The notes under the pieces are model-generated. The model made no database searches, had not been told where the DNA came from, and was given only the letters and a program-made list of their open reading frames with translations. Shown here piece after piece: positions 16,801 to 25,461 of a DNA stretch of 64,000 nucleotides. The DNA is taken from the NCBI RefSeq assembly GCF_029581355.1, contig NZ_CP120849.1:2326501-2390500 (forward strand), written 5' to 3'. The stretch's first letter is position 1; every line of letters starts with the position of its first letter. The position numbers and the translations under genes are program-made. This stretch comes from Parabacteroides chongii. Lineage in GTDB: Bacteria > Bacteroidota > Bacteroidia > Bacteroidales > Tannerellaceae.

Positions 16801-19209
16801 TTACTCCGCTTTCAGCGAATCCACCGGATTGCCGGAGGCAGCCTTGTAGGTATGCCAACTGACGGTCAATAACGTGATGAATAGGACGATAATCCCACTC
16901 AATAGAAAATGGAAGACCGATATATCGGTATGATATACAAAGTTTTCCAGCCAGCGATTAAGAAAAAGCCAGCTAATAGGAACGGCTATAACGAAAGCTA
17001 TTCCGATCCAGCCAACAAACTGTTTGTTTAACAGATACATGACCTTTAGCGTACTGGCTCCGTTCACTTTCCGTATGCCAATTTCTTTCCTGCGTTGTTC
17101 CGTGGCGTATAGAGCCATACCGAACAGGCCGAAACAAGTCAGGAAGATACTGATCAGCGAATACATAATCATTAATTCCGCCAGTTCGGTTGTTCGGCTG
17201 TTGCGTTGCATAAACTCCTTGAATACATCCTGGTAAGTGAAGTGTTGTCCCGGATTCATCTCTTCCCATATCTTTCCGATGGCAGCTATGGTCTGTTGGC
17301 GGTCTTTCCCTACCTTGATTTCTGCAAAAGAATATCTTTTGTCGTCGTCCTGGCCAATGTAAATGATGCTGGGGAAAACATCTTCTTCAAGCGAATTGGC
17401 AAATATATTTTCGGTAATGCCGGCAATAACCGGTTGGGGAGAATCACTGCTCCTTCCATATTGTTCATTATCCTTGTCGTATTTGCTTAGTAGCTGACCA
17501 ACCGGGTTTTCTCCGGGAGGAACCTGAAGGTCTGCATATTTTCGGGTAATGTAAACCGGAGTTTGGTATTGTACGAGTGCCCTATCCGGCTCTATTCCCT
17601 CTATAAGATTGATTTTGAATGTTTTCAGAAAGTCACGTCCTCCCATATACTGCGCTTTCATATAAATGCTTTCGCTGCCGTCGGGATTCTTGACATTCAC
17701 GGTAGTAAGTCCCATATTTAGTAAAGGACCGCCGCTGAGTGTAACATTTTCTACTCCGGGTAACTTTTTGATTTCGTGCACAAATGCCGGTAAGTAGGAA
17801 TTGTCTGTTCCCCAGTTGCCTACCTCTATCAAGTCGCGATAACCTTCTCCGCCTTTTTGTGTAAAACGAAGCTGGCTGTTTACTGTAAATGTCGCAATAA
17901 TCAATCCGATGGAAACGGTATATTGAGCGATGGAAAGAGCGGTTACAATCCTTCTTCTTTTATTTCCAGTGAAAAACTCACGGTAGCCGGAGGCAGACAA
18001 CTTACTTATCTTCCGGCTTATATAAATGGACGGAATCATGGATAAGAGGAGGATAAACAGGATGATAACCGGAAAAGCCTGCTTGTTGAAGAAGAAGGAG
18101 GTATGTATATTTCCGGAGACGATAGAGTTGAATACCGGAGTTAAGTCGTGCGTAATCAACAGAGATAAGAGGAAGGCCGTAATAACAGTCAGGAATGTAT
18201 CGAGGAATAGCTGTTGGTTGATATCCTTTTTCGTCGCACCCATCAGTTTCTCGGTATGAATCATTCGCACCTGTTGCAATAGGCGGGAGAAATTGAGATT
18301 GATATAATTGAAGCAGGCGATCAGCAGGATTAAAACGGCTGAAATCATTCCCACATAAAGCAATGTCTTCTGGCGGCTGTTGAGGAATGTGAAACCCTCC
18401 TGCGTGTATTTTCGGAAATAGCTTTCCTGTAAGGTATAAAACTGGTATTTCCCATCTGGGACAAACGTATGCAGTCCGTCTTTATTTATCTGTTCGGCAA
18501 ACTTGTCTGTGTCAATGGGGCGGTCGGTCATCAGGAGGCATAATCCGCCGTTGGTTGTACCTCCGTTTCCGGTTAATGCCTCGAATTTGAGGTAAGACTG
18601 GTCGTGCGATTGGAGGACGGCTGCAATCTGATAGCTCGTTTCGTTGGTTTCCGTTTCAATGGTGCCGTCTTCTTTGCGTACAGTGGTCGTGCTGTTATGG
18701 CCTGTGGTGATTATTTGGCCGATTGGGTTCTTGCTGCCAAAGTATTTTTTGGCACAGGCTTCTGTCAGCGCAATCTTGTTCGGTTGTGTCAGCGCTTCGT
18801 TCAAATCTCCTGTTACTACTTTATAAAGGAAGAAATGGGGAAAAGACGAATCTGTTGTCACAATTGTGATAGGGTCGAAATGGTTGTTGTCTACCTTTAT
18901 ATAATCCATTCCGATATTATTCAATCGCAGATAGTCGATTACTTCCGGATATTTCTCCTTTATCTCGACAGGAATGCTGCCGACAGTGAAACAAACCCGT
19001 TCGCCCGGTTGCAAGGGAGAGTCCTGGTCCATCATGTAGATATGACTGCGGTTCGGATTATCCGCTTCCAGGTTGTATTCATGGATGACAAAAGCAGCCA
19101 GCATATTCGTACAGGCAATGCCGATTGCCAGGCTGATGATGGAAATGATGGAGAAGGCCTTGTTTCGCCACCAGCTTCGCAGGACGAGTTTAAATGCAAC
19201 TGCTTTCAT
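16801..19209 (-). CDS. MacB-type ABC transporter permease (FtsX fold, ~800 residues)
   Basis: I place the start at the ATG at 19207-19209 (MKAVAFKLVLRSWWRNK), giving 802 residues. A GTG at 19236 overlapping the upstream stop is less likely. The protein is a duplicated MacB/FtsX unit. It has TM1 at about 20-42, a periplasmic core domain to about 270, three helices (LLYVGMISAVLILLIACFNYI and the two that follow), another helix near 420 (SIAQYTVSIGLIIATF), a second periplasmic domain and three C-terminal helices. The cytoplasmic coupling motif is EQRRKEIGIRKVNGA. The ending NPVDSLKAE matches its paralogues. It has no ATPase domain. It is the second gene of a two-permease operon with 19229-21628, its closest paralogue here (shared MKAVA-KLV-RSWWRNK start). 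Confidence 0.92.
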   Translation of the reverse strand: MKAVAFKLVLRSWWRNKAFSIISIISLAIGIACTNMLAAFVIHEYNLEADNPNRSHIYMMDQDSPLQPGERVCFTVGSIPVEIKEKYPEVIDYLRLNNIGMDYIKVDNNHFDPITIVTTDSSFPHFFLYKVVTGDLNEALTQPNKIALTEACAKKYFGSKNPIGQIITTGHNSTTTVRKEDGTIETETNETSYQIAAVLQSHDQSYLKFEALTGNGGTTNGGLCLLMTDRPIDTDKFAEQINKDGLHTFVPDGKYQFYTLQESYFRKYTQEGFTFLNSRQKTLLYVGMISAVLILLIACFNYINLNFSRLLQQVRMIHTEKLMGATKKDINQQLFLDTFLTVITAFLLSLLITHDLTPVFNSIVSGNIHTSFFFNKQAFPVIILFILLLSMIPSIYISRKISKLSASGYREFFTGNKRRRIVTALSIAQYTVSIGLIIATFTVNSQLRFTQKGGEGYRDLIEVGNWGTDNSYLPAFVHEIKKLPGVENVTLSGGPLLNMGLTTVNVKNPDGSESIYMKAQYMGGRDFLKTFKINLIEGIEPDRALVQYQTPVYITRKYADLQVPPGENPVGQLLSKYDKDNEQYGRSSDSPQPVIAGITENIFANSLEEDVFPSIIYIGQDDDKRYSFAEIKVGKDRQQTIAAIGKIWEEMNPGQHFTYQDVFKEFMQRNSRTTELAELMIMYSLISIFLTCFGLFGMALYATEQRRKEIGIRKVNGASTLKVMYLLNKQFVGWIGIAFVIAVPISWLFLNRWLENFVYHTDISVFHFLLSGIIVLFITLLTVSWHTYKAASGNPVDSLKAE

Positions 19210-19228
19210 ATTCTGATTGATATTTAGT

Positions 19229-21628
19229 TTATTCACTTCTTAATACTTTCACCGGATTGGCCGAGGCCGCTTTGTAACTGTGCCAGCTGACAGTAAGAAG
19301 TGTGATGAACAGGACAAAAAGCCCGCTTATCAGATAGATGCCGAGACTTATATCCGTACGGTAGACAAAATTTTCCAGCCAACGGTTCAAGAGCAACCAG
19401 GTGATAGGGATGGCAATGATGAAAGCGGAACCTATCCAGGTGATAAACTGACGGTTGAGCAACAGCATGATCTGCGGGCTGGTCGCTCCGTTCACTTTCC
19501 GTACGCCGATCTCTTTGGTGCGCTGTTCGGTTGCATAGAGTGCCATTCCGAACAGACCGAAGCAAGTCAGAAAGATACTGATAACGGAATACATCAACAA
19601 TAGCCGGGAGAGTTCGGTTGTTTTCTCGTTCCGTTGCAGGAAAGTCCTGTACACATCCCGGTAGGTGAAATATTGGCCCGGATTTACCTTGTTCCATACT
19701 TCCCGTACGGTGGCGAGAGCCTTTTCCTGATTTCCGTTGAGGCGTATGTAGATATAATTGAAGGCATTGTCCGGACTGTTGTTGATCTGGATGGTGAACG
19801 GGTTCACTTCCTGTTCGAGTGTATTGGTGTATAGATTATCGACAATACCGGCAATGGTGGAGACCGGCAGGTTGTCAGTATCGGTATAGCTTTTGTTGAG
19901 ATCTTTGTCGATGGAATTTAACGGTTTACCGATGGGGTCTTCGCCTTTTGCGACCAATAGCTCTACAAATTTTTCGTTGACATAGACCGGACGTGCATAT
20001 TTCTCTACCGCCTTGTCGGGAGGAAGTCCTCTTTTCAATTTCAGTTGCAATGCATCCAGAAAATCGGATTCACCGAAATAGTTGATTTGCGAGGTGTATT
20101 TTTCGTTGCCGTTTTCATCGGTAAGGACAACCTGTTGTATCCAGCTGTTTAGGATAGAACCTCCGGCAATCGATGCCTGGGCTATTTCCGGATGTTTTTT
20201 CAGCTCGCGGGCAAAAGGACGTATGTACGAACCGTCTTCCATCCAGTCGCCTATCTCAATCAGGTTCTTGTAGTTATCGCCTCCCTGGCGGATAAAATGG
20301 AGCTGGTCGTTTACCGCCAATGTAGCGATGATAAGTCCGATAGAGATAACGTATTGTACTATGGATAAAGAAGTCACGATCTTTCTTTTCTTATTTCCGG
20401 TAAAAAACTCACGGTAGCCTGCACCGGATAATCCGGATATTTTCCGTCCCATATAAGCTGCTGGTACGATGGACAATAATAGGATAAAGCCGCAAATAAC
20501 GGGTAATGTCTGCCAGTTAAAAAAGAAAGAAGTGTGTAACCGGCTGTTCACTATCGAGTTAAATACCGGCAACAAGTCATGTGTAATCAGTAAGGAACAA
20601 AAGAAGGCAATGATGACTGTCAGGAACGTATCCAGGAAAAGCTGCCGGTTGATCTCCTGCCGGCTGGCACCCATCAGTTTTTGCGTATGAATCATTCGCA
20701 CTTGTTGAAGCAGGCGGGAGAAGTTGAGATTGATATAATTGAAACAGGCGATCAATAGGATCAGGATGGCAGAAATTAACCCCACATAGAGTAATGTCGG
20801 CTGTCGGTAATTGATGAAACGTAGTGTCTGTTGTTCTGAAGTTTGGAAATAGCTTTCCTGTAAAGTTTGCAGATAATAGTTCCCTATATCTCCTTGTAAA
20901 GTAGGAATTTTATCTTTCTTTAATTGGGCTTCAAAAGTTTTCCTATCGATGGCTTTGTTCATGAGTAACAAACAGGGGCCACCATAAAAAGAATCGGATA
21001 GTTTAGTGATAGCTTCCACATTCAGAAAAGACTGTTCCCTATCGGCTATGACGGCTGCCACCTGATAAGCATATTCATTGTTTGTACTGCTTTCTGTACT
21101 AGTGGCTTTATCCGGAAGATTGAAATAAATGATTTTACCGATCGGATTGGTTTTCCCGAAAAGTTTTCGGGCTGTCTGTTCCGTGAGGGCTAACTTATTC
21201 GGTTGCGTTAATGCCTCTTTCAGGTTTCCGTTCAACACTTTGTAAGAGAAAAAATCCGGTAGGGATGAATCTACGGATAGAAGGTGAATTGGTGCATACT
21301 TGACATGATCGATAGAAATATATTTAGGTGATTCTGCTGCCATTTGCAGGATGCTTTCTACTTCCGTGTACTTTTCTTTAAGCATGGGCGGGATAGATTT
21401 GTCGGCATACTGTACCTTTTCTCCGGATGCCATCGGCGAATCCTGGTTAAGCATCCAGATACGTTCTTTATTGGGATTCCCGTTTTCTATGCCGTATTCG
21501 TGAATGGTAAAGACGGTTAACAGGTTCGTACAGGCAATGCCTATCGCCAGGCTGGCAATAGAAATGATGGAGAATGTCTTATTCCGCCACCAACTGCGAA
21601 ATACAAGTTTTAATGCGACTGCTTTCAT
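19229..21628 (-). CDS. MacB-type ABC transporter permease (FtsX fold, ~800 residues)
   Basis: This 799-residue protein starts MKAVALKLVFRSWWRNKTF and closely resembles its downstream neighbour in length and motifs: LLYVGLISAILILLIACFNYINLNFSRLLQQVRMIHTQKLMGA (with breaks), EQRTKEIGVRKVNGAT, ending NPVKVLRSE. It has eight or so membrane helices and two large periplasmic domains, as in MacB-like mechanotransmission permeases that move substrates from periplasm or inner membrane outward. It has no ATP-binding domain and there is no ATPase gene adjacent. It is the first gene of the pair and divergent from the receiver-Fis regulator at 21832, with a palindrome between them (21741-21761). The substrate is unknown. 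Confidence 0.93.
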   Translation of the reverse strand: MKAVALKLVFRSWWRNKTFSIISIASLAIGIACTNLLTVFTIHEYGIENGNPNKERIWMLNQDSPMASGEKVQYADKSIPPMLKEKYTEVESILQMAAESPKYISIDHVKYAPIHLLSVDSSLPDFFSYKVLNGNLKEALTQPNKLALTEQTARKLFGKTNPIGKIIYFNLPDKATSTESSTNNEYAYQVAAVIADREQSFLNVEAITKLSDSFYGGPCLLLMNKAIDRKTFEAQLKKDKIPTLQGDIGNYYLQTLQESYFQTSEQQTLRFINYRQPTLLYVGLISAILILLIACFNYINLNFSRLLQQVRMIHTQKLMGASRQEINRQLFLDTFLTVIIAFFCSLLITHDLLPVFNSIVNSRLHTSFFFNWQTLPVICGFILLLSIVPAAYMGRKISGLSGAGYREFFTGNKKRKIVTSLSIVQYVISIGLIIATLAVNDQLHFIRQGGDNYKNLIEIGDWMEDGSYIRPFARELKKHPEIAQASIAGGSILNSWIQQVVLTDENGNEKYTSQINYFGESDFLDALQLKLKRGLPPDKAVEKYARPVYVNEKFVELLVAKGEDPIGKPLNSIDKDLNKSYTDTDNLPVSTIAGIVDNLYTNTLEQEVNPFTIQINNSPDNAFNYIYIRLNGNQEKALATVREVWNKVNPGQYFTYRDVYRTFLQRNEKTTELSRLLLMYSVISIFLTCFGLFGMALYATEQRTKEIGVRKVNGATSPQIMLLLNRQFITWIGSAFIIAIPITWLLLNRWLENFVYRTDISLGIYLISGLFVLFITLLTVSWHSYKAASANPVKVLRSE

Positions 21629-21740
21629 AGATTTTATATTGTGTATTTCATGCTGTTCCTTTCAGAATGGCATTTCAAATCTATTCCCTTTCTTTTTGCG
21701 GTGCAAGGAATAAACGGAAATAATCAGAGTTCACGGTAAA

Positions 21741-21761
21741 ATTGTCTAAATATTTGACAAT
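21741..21761. promoter_or_regulatory. Operator-like inverted repeat ATTGTC-N9-GACAAT
   Basis: Perfect 6-bp arms, with two further inner pairs, lie between the divergent permease and regulator genes. If the minus-strand -7 box at 21775-21782 is used, the palindrome would sit just downstream of the permease transcription start, a position suited to repression. Confidence 0.45.
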
Positions 21762-21774
21762 GGATCGTAGCCGG

Positions 21775-21782
21775 CAAAAGTA
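21775..21782 (-). promoter_or_regulatory. Possible -7 box for the two-permease operon
   Basis: On the minus strand this reads TACTTTTG, matching TAnnTTTG. No convincing -33 box is visible. It would give a leader of about 140 nt before the start at 21628. No sigma54-type TGGCAC-N5-TTG site is seen here, unlike the other permease operon. Confidence 0.35.
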
Positions 21783-21818
21783 TTATCCGGTAACTTTTAC
21801 ATATTTGAAGGTTAAATG

Positions 21819-21826
21819 TATCTTTG
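21819..21826 (+). promoter_or_regulatory. -7 box immediately before the regulator start codon
   Basis: TATCTTTG ends 5 bp before the ATG at 21832. If used, transcription would start at or within a base or two of the ATG, giving a leaderless message. The alternative is that a longer upstream start is used. Confidence 0.35.
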
Positions 21827-21831
21827 TCGGT

Positions 21832-22650
21832 ATGATAAACGGTAAGATTATAGTAGTAGACGATAATGAGGCTGTGCTTAAAACGTTGCGGGTAATTCTT
21901 TCGCGTGAGTTTAAGACGGTTGTCTGTGCTTCTGTGCCGACTTTATTGCCGGCCTTGCTACGGGATAATGATGTCGATGTGGTGTTACTGGATATGAACT
22001 TCGGGACAGGAAAGCAGAGTGGAGGAGAAGGGTTGTTCTGGTTGGACCGTATTCGTGAGCGTCCTGAACCGCCTGAAGTCGTCTTGATCACTGCTTTCGG
22101 TGATATCGAACTGGCTGTCGCTTCACTGAAAAAAGGGGCGACGGATTTTATCGTGAAACCCTGGGATAATGATAAACTACTCTCCACTTTGGTTGCTGCC
22201 TGGAAAGTTCGTTCCGAGAGAAAACAAAATCCCTCTCGAAAGGAATCCGAATTTCTCTCGGAAGAAACTGATTCCGTCGTTACTTTGCTTGTCAATTCCC
22301 TTTTGCGAAAATATGCAACGGCATATGCCAAGCCTTTCCCCGCTATCACTCCCGATGCGTTGCGAAAATTATCAGCTGTCATCCTCAGTGGCGATCTGTC
22401 TCTCTTGCAGCAAACCATAGAACGAGCCGTACTTCTTTCGAATGCTTCTTTGCTGGATAGTGATGATTTCTATCTGGAAGATCCGTCTGTCACGGCTTCC
22501 CATCCGGTCACATTGGAGGAGATGGAGAAGCAGTTTATCAGTGAAGTGCTGGCTGATAAGAAAGGAAACCTCACCCTTTGCGCACAACAATTGAATATAA
22601 GCCGGCAAACACTTTACAACAAGATGAGGAAGTACAATCTATCTTATTGA
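21832..22650 (+). CDS. NtrC-like response regulator lacking the AAA+ core (receiver plus Fis-type HTH)
   Basis: I place the start at the ATG at 21832 (MINGKIIVVDDNEAV), giving 272 residues. The receiver domain is complete: Asp10/Asp11, phospho-acceptor Asp54 in VVLLDMNF, Thr87 and Lys109 in FIVKPW. Residues 155-210 (LLRKYATAYAKPFPAITPDALRKL...TIERAVLLSNASLLDSDDF) match the C-terminal lid of the NtrC AAA+ domain. However, Walker A, the GAFTGA loop and Walker B are absent, and the usual YPWPGNVREL is replaced by VILSGDLSLLQ. A Fis-type helix-turn-helix closes the protein (NLTLCAQQLNISRQTLYNKMRKY). It probably binds DNA when phosphorylated but cannot remodel sigma54 polymerase by itself. No histidine kinase gene is adjacent. 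It is divergent from the two permeases and may regulate them. Confidence 0.88.
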   Translation: MINGKIIVVDDNEAVLKTLRVILSREFKTVVCASVPTLLPALLRDNDVDVVLLDMNFGTGKQSGGEGLFWLDRIRERPEPPEVVLITAFGDIELAVASLKKGATDFIVKPWDNDKLLSTLVAAWKVRSERKQNPSRKESEFLSEETDSVVTLLVNSLLRKYATAYAKPFPAITPDALRKLSAVILSGDLSLLQQTIERAVLLSNASLLDSDDFYLEDPSVTASHPVTLEEMEKQFISEVLADKKGNLTLCAQQLNISRQTLYNKMRKYNLSY

Positions 22651-22672
22651 CCGGACGGTTTTTCACTGTAAT

Positions 22673-22686
22673 GGCAAAACTTTGCC
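22673..22686. terminator. Short hairpin between convergent genes
   Basis: GGCAAA (22673-22678) pairs with TTTGCC (22681-22686) around a 2-nt loop, between the regulator stop (22650) and the lipoprotein stop (22692). It is weak, but the position fits a shared terminator. Confidence 0.35.
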
Positions 22687-22691
22687 TGTTA

Positions 22692-24008
22692 TTACCTTAC
22701 GACAATCATTACATACTGATTTTCCTGTATTCTAGGGTTATCAAGTAACTCCAGTAGTTTTTGTTGTTTGGGAGAACCGGTCCGGACCACATTCATGCGC
22801 ATTTCCGTCAAGGTGCGGATCATATAGAGGCAATCGTCCGTTTGTCCGTCCGGCCAAAAAGTAAGTCCTTCGTTCAGGTCGTCGACAAAACCTTGGCCTC
22901 TGCGCGGAAGTACAAACGTTTTACCCTCTTCTTTCAGATAAACAGCCTGATAGCTCAGTGTCGGTTTATATTCATATTCCCAGCCTAGCCAGTTGACCAA
23001 CTTCGGCCCTTTTTTCTGATATACACCCATAAACAACCCTTTAGGATTTTCATATAATGTGCGTAACCACATTTTCCCGTCTTTTACACCTGTTTCTGCC
23101 GCATAGTCTGACAGAACGCCGGCTTCTCCAAAATGAATATCGTATAACGGGACAACTGTCTGCGGATCACTTAACTGATAGACCGTATCACAAAAAGGGA
23201 TCATGAAAGTCATCTTGTCCTGCGCTTCATTCCAGTAGGAGGTCTGGAAGAATGGGATATTGTCTGTTTCCGTTCTTGGAAGGGAGGAAGGCTCCTTCAA
23301 CTTGAATTTACCGAGTGTTTCCCCTTCCAGGCTGAAAGTCAACAGACAGTTTGGGAGACCGCTCGATGCTTCATAATGGCTTAACATATATCCGGAGGAA
23401 GAGAAGCCCAGCAGCTTGTCGTTCTGCAAGTTGATGGTATATTTCTTTTCTATCGTTTCCGGAAAAACGTATCTGTTGATAGTCAGCATCGTATCCAGTG
23501 GAGGCAGTTCGACAATCTGCGGATGATAAGGTTTGTCGGTTCCACGGGTTTCAATATCTTTACCACTCATTGCACAATACATGCGGGATGTTTTCTTATC
23601 ATAAAACAGGTTATGTCCGTTCATGTCATTGTTCCATTTGTATGCCAGGGCTTTAAATCCGTAGCGTTTGCTCGGCTTTCCCTTTTTCCGGTAGTAAAGG
23701 CGAGGATTGTTGAACGTGAGGAATGCATTACTGTCCGGTATGGCAATAGCTTGTGTAATCGTGTAATTTCCGTCACCGACAATGTAATATTCGATTTCAG
23801 AAGCAATCTGACTCAATTTCAGGGGCTCTTTATCCTTATTGATCGCTTCCTCCAGGTCTATGCTGATCGGAGCAACGGAGTAGTCGACTTTCCCTTCATA
23901 TTTAGGCGGTGTAACCGGACGGAGTTTTTTCTCACTGTTGTCTTTGCAACAGCATAGCAGGTTGATGCATGCCAGGCAGAGACTGAGGAGGATAAGATGC
24001 TTTTTCAT
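22692..24008 (-). CDS. Bacteroidales lipoprotein of a propeller-like family (paralogue of 24143-25456)
   Basis: I place the start at the ATG at 24006-24008 (MKKHLILLSLCLACIN), giving 438 residues; this fits the promoter at 24033-24063. The lipobox region LLCCCKDN gives a lipidated Cys. The body shows repeated strand pairs: YKWNNDMNGHNLFYDKKTSRMYCAMSG, IVELPPLDTMLTINRYVFPE, CDTVYQLSDPQTVVPLYDIHFG, LYENPKGLFMGVYQ and LTFWPDGQTDDCLYMIRTL. The same blocks occur in the upstream neighbour, so the two are paralogues. The family occurs in Bacteroides and relatives with no known function; I think it is one of the DUF4933-type lipoproteins but cannot verify that. It is exported and probably faces the periplasm or surface. 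Confidence 0.85.
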   Translation of the reverse strand: MKKHLILLSLCLACINLLCCCKDNSEKKLRPVTPPKYEGKVDYSVAPISIDLEEAINKDKEPLKLSQIASEIEYYIVGDGNYTITQAIAIPDSNAFLTFNNPRLYYRKKGKPSKRYGFKALAYKWNNDMNGHNLFYDKKTSRMYCAMSGKDIETRGTDKPYHPQIVELPPLDTMLTINRYVFPETIEKKYTINLQNDKLLGFSSSGYMLSHYEASSGLPNCLLTFSLEGETLGKFKLKEPSSLPRTETDNIPFFQTSYWNEAQDKMTFMIPFCDTVYQLSDPQTVVPLYDIHFGEAGVLSDYAAETGVKDGKMWLRTLYENPKGLFMGVYQKKGPKLVNWLGWEYEYKPTLSYQAVYLKEEGKTFVLPRRGQGFVDDLNEGLTFWPDGQTDDCLYMIRTLTEMRMNVVRTGSPKQQKLLELLDNPRIQENQYVMIVVR

Positions 24009-24032
24009 GGTATCGTTTATTATTGATCGCTT

Positions 24033-24063
24033 CAAAAGTATATATTATTTATTTCTAAAGCAA
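24033..24063 (-). promoter_or_regulatory. Promoter of the lipoprotein gene at 22692-24008
   Basis: On the minus strand the -7 box TACTTTTG (24040-24033) has TTG (24063-24061) 20 bp upstream. The predicted start at about 24026 falls downstream of the longer possible start codon at 24035, which supports the ATG at 24008. Confidence 0.55.
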
Positions 24064-24098
24064 TCATTCGAATACGAAATAATCATATATTTACGAAA

Positions 24099-24148
24099 AA
24101 ATAGTAATAGAGGGGAATAAAGAAGCTTATGCTAAATTATTACTATTT
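24099..24148 (-). terminator. Rho-independent terminator overlapping the stop of 24143-25456
   Basis: AAATAGTAATA (24099-24109) pairs perfectly with TATTACTATTT (24138-24148). On the minus strand the stem is followed by a T run (TTTTTTCG). With the promoter just downstream, it separates the last lipoprotein gene from the two upstream ones. Confidence 0.7.
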
Positions 24149-25456
24149 TACTACTATCATCACGTTCTGATTGTCCGGTAGATCACTGAGGAAATTCTTT
24201 AATGTGTTCTGTTTAGGGGAGCCCGTCAGTTTGACCTGTTGTTTCAAGTCTTTAGCAGACCGGATCATGTACATGTACTCGTCTGTCTGTCCGTCGGGCC
24301 AAAAAGGCAGGCCGTCGTCCAAATCGTTTGTTATACCCTGGCTTGTCAACGGTAATGCTTTGGTCTGACGTTTATTTTTCAGATAAACCATCAGATAATC
24401 TTCGGATGGGAAATCCCGGTTTTCTTTGTCTTTATTATCCAGCCAGCCGGATTTATTACTTTTACCCTCCCGGTGAACTTTCAGGAATACGCCTTTCGGG
24501 TTCTCTCTCAGTTCGTTTATCCATGCTTTGTTTCGTTTATCTCCTTTATTGATAACATAGTTGGCTGATGCTTTGTATTTCCCTAAATGGATATTATAGA
24601 CCGGAGTAATCATCCGGTGATCCGACAGACGGTAGACTGTGTCGCAATAGGTAGCGGAAAAAGTCGGCTTGTTATCATATAAATAGGATGTGCTGTAAAG
24701 CCCTGTAAAGTTATAAAAGTTATCATCCTTGATTGTCCCGATTGAGTCGATTCCCGCGTAAAAATGACAAAGAGTATCATTTTTAAGATTGAATGTGGTT
24801 ACCCCGTAATCGAAACCGGTTCCCGGATAATTGAACCTTCGGATATACATTTCCGGCGTGAATATTTCTCCCCAGTTTTGCAGGAAATAACGGTTGGGTA
24901 ATGAATCCGCATATAAATAATGTGTCCTGGCTAACACGCTGTCCAGAGGAGGTAGCTCTACAATGAACTTGTCTGAATACCCGGTTTCCGGATTCAGTTT
25001 TTTTAATTGTACGTATAGCTTGGTTGTTGTTTTGTCGTAAAACAGGCTATTCCCGGGGGAATTAGAATCTTTCCAATCGCTGTATTTTGTCTTTAACCCT
25101 ACCCGTTTCCGTTTCTTTCCTTGTCGGTAAAGATACAACTTCGGCTTGTTCAGTGCGATGAAACCTCCGTCGACGGCAACCACATCGGTTACCGGATATT
25201 TATCGTCACCAACCTGGAAATATTCAATAGAGGAAGCCACTTCGCTTAATCGCACTTCAGAAGATGTCGATATCGTTGATTCGACATCTATTGTCTCAGT
25301 CGGTTTTGTCCGGTCGTAGTTGGCTGTATATTGAGGACCGGTCGGCTGATGCGAACTCTTTTCTGCAGACGAAGAGCTATTATCCTCACCCTTTTGTTTA
25401 CAACCGGAGATGAGAATCAACAAAATGAAGAATAGACCGTATGAGATGTTTTTCAT
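24143..25456 (-). CDS. Bacteroidales lipoprotein of a propeller-like family (paralogue of 22692-24008)
   Basis: I place the start at the ATG at 25454-25456 (MKNISYGLFFILLILISGC), giving 437 residues; the lipobox is LISGC. Blocks shared with the downstream paralogue include EYFQVGDDKYPVTDVVAVDGG, FYDKTTTKLYVQL, FIVELPPLDSVLARTHYLY, CDTVYRLSDHRMITPVYNIHLG, LRENPKGVFLKV and LPFWPDGQTDEYMYMIRSA. It follows the propeller gene 25462-26667 by about 5 nt, so these two are an operon ending at the terminator at 24099-24148. It is a secreted or anchored protein of unknown function. Confidence 0.85.
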   Translation of the reverse strand: MKNISYGLFFILLILISGCKQKGEDNSSSSAEKSSHQPTGPQYTANYDRTKPTETIDVESTISTSSEVRLSEVASSIEYFQVGDDKYPVTDVVAVDGGFIALNKPKLYLYRQGKKRKRVGLKTKYSDWKDSNSPGNSLFYDKTTTKLYVQLKKLNPETGYSDKFIVELPPLDSVLARTHYLYADSLPNRYFLQNWGEIFTPEMYIRRFNYPGTGFDYGVTTFNLKNDTLCHFYAGIDSIGTIKDDNFYNFTGLYSTSYLYDNKPTFSATYCDTVYRLSDHRMITPVYNIHLGKYKASANYVINKGDKRNKAWINELRENPKGVFLKVHREGKSNKSGWLDNKDKENRDFPSEDYLMVYLKNKRQTKALPLTSQGITNDLDDGLPFWPDGQTDEYMYMIRSAKDLKQQVKLTGSPKQNTLKNFLSDLPDNQNVMIVVK

Positions 25457-25461
25457 TTGTA

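Noticed and set aside
18604..19227. 207-residue plus-strand open frame
   Set aside because: It is antisense to a permease gene with conserved motifs; no signal, start context or domain.
21783..22418. 211-residue minus-strand open frame
   Set aside because: It is antisense to the response regulator; Ser/Thr-rich shadow without recognisable features.
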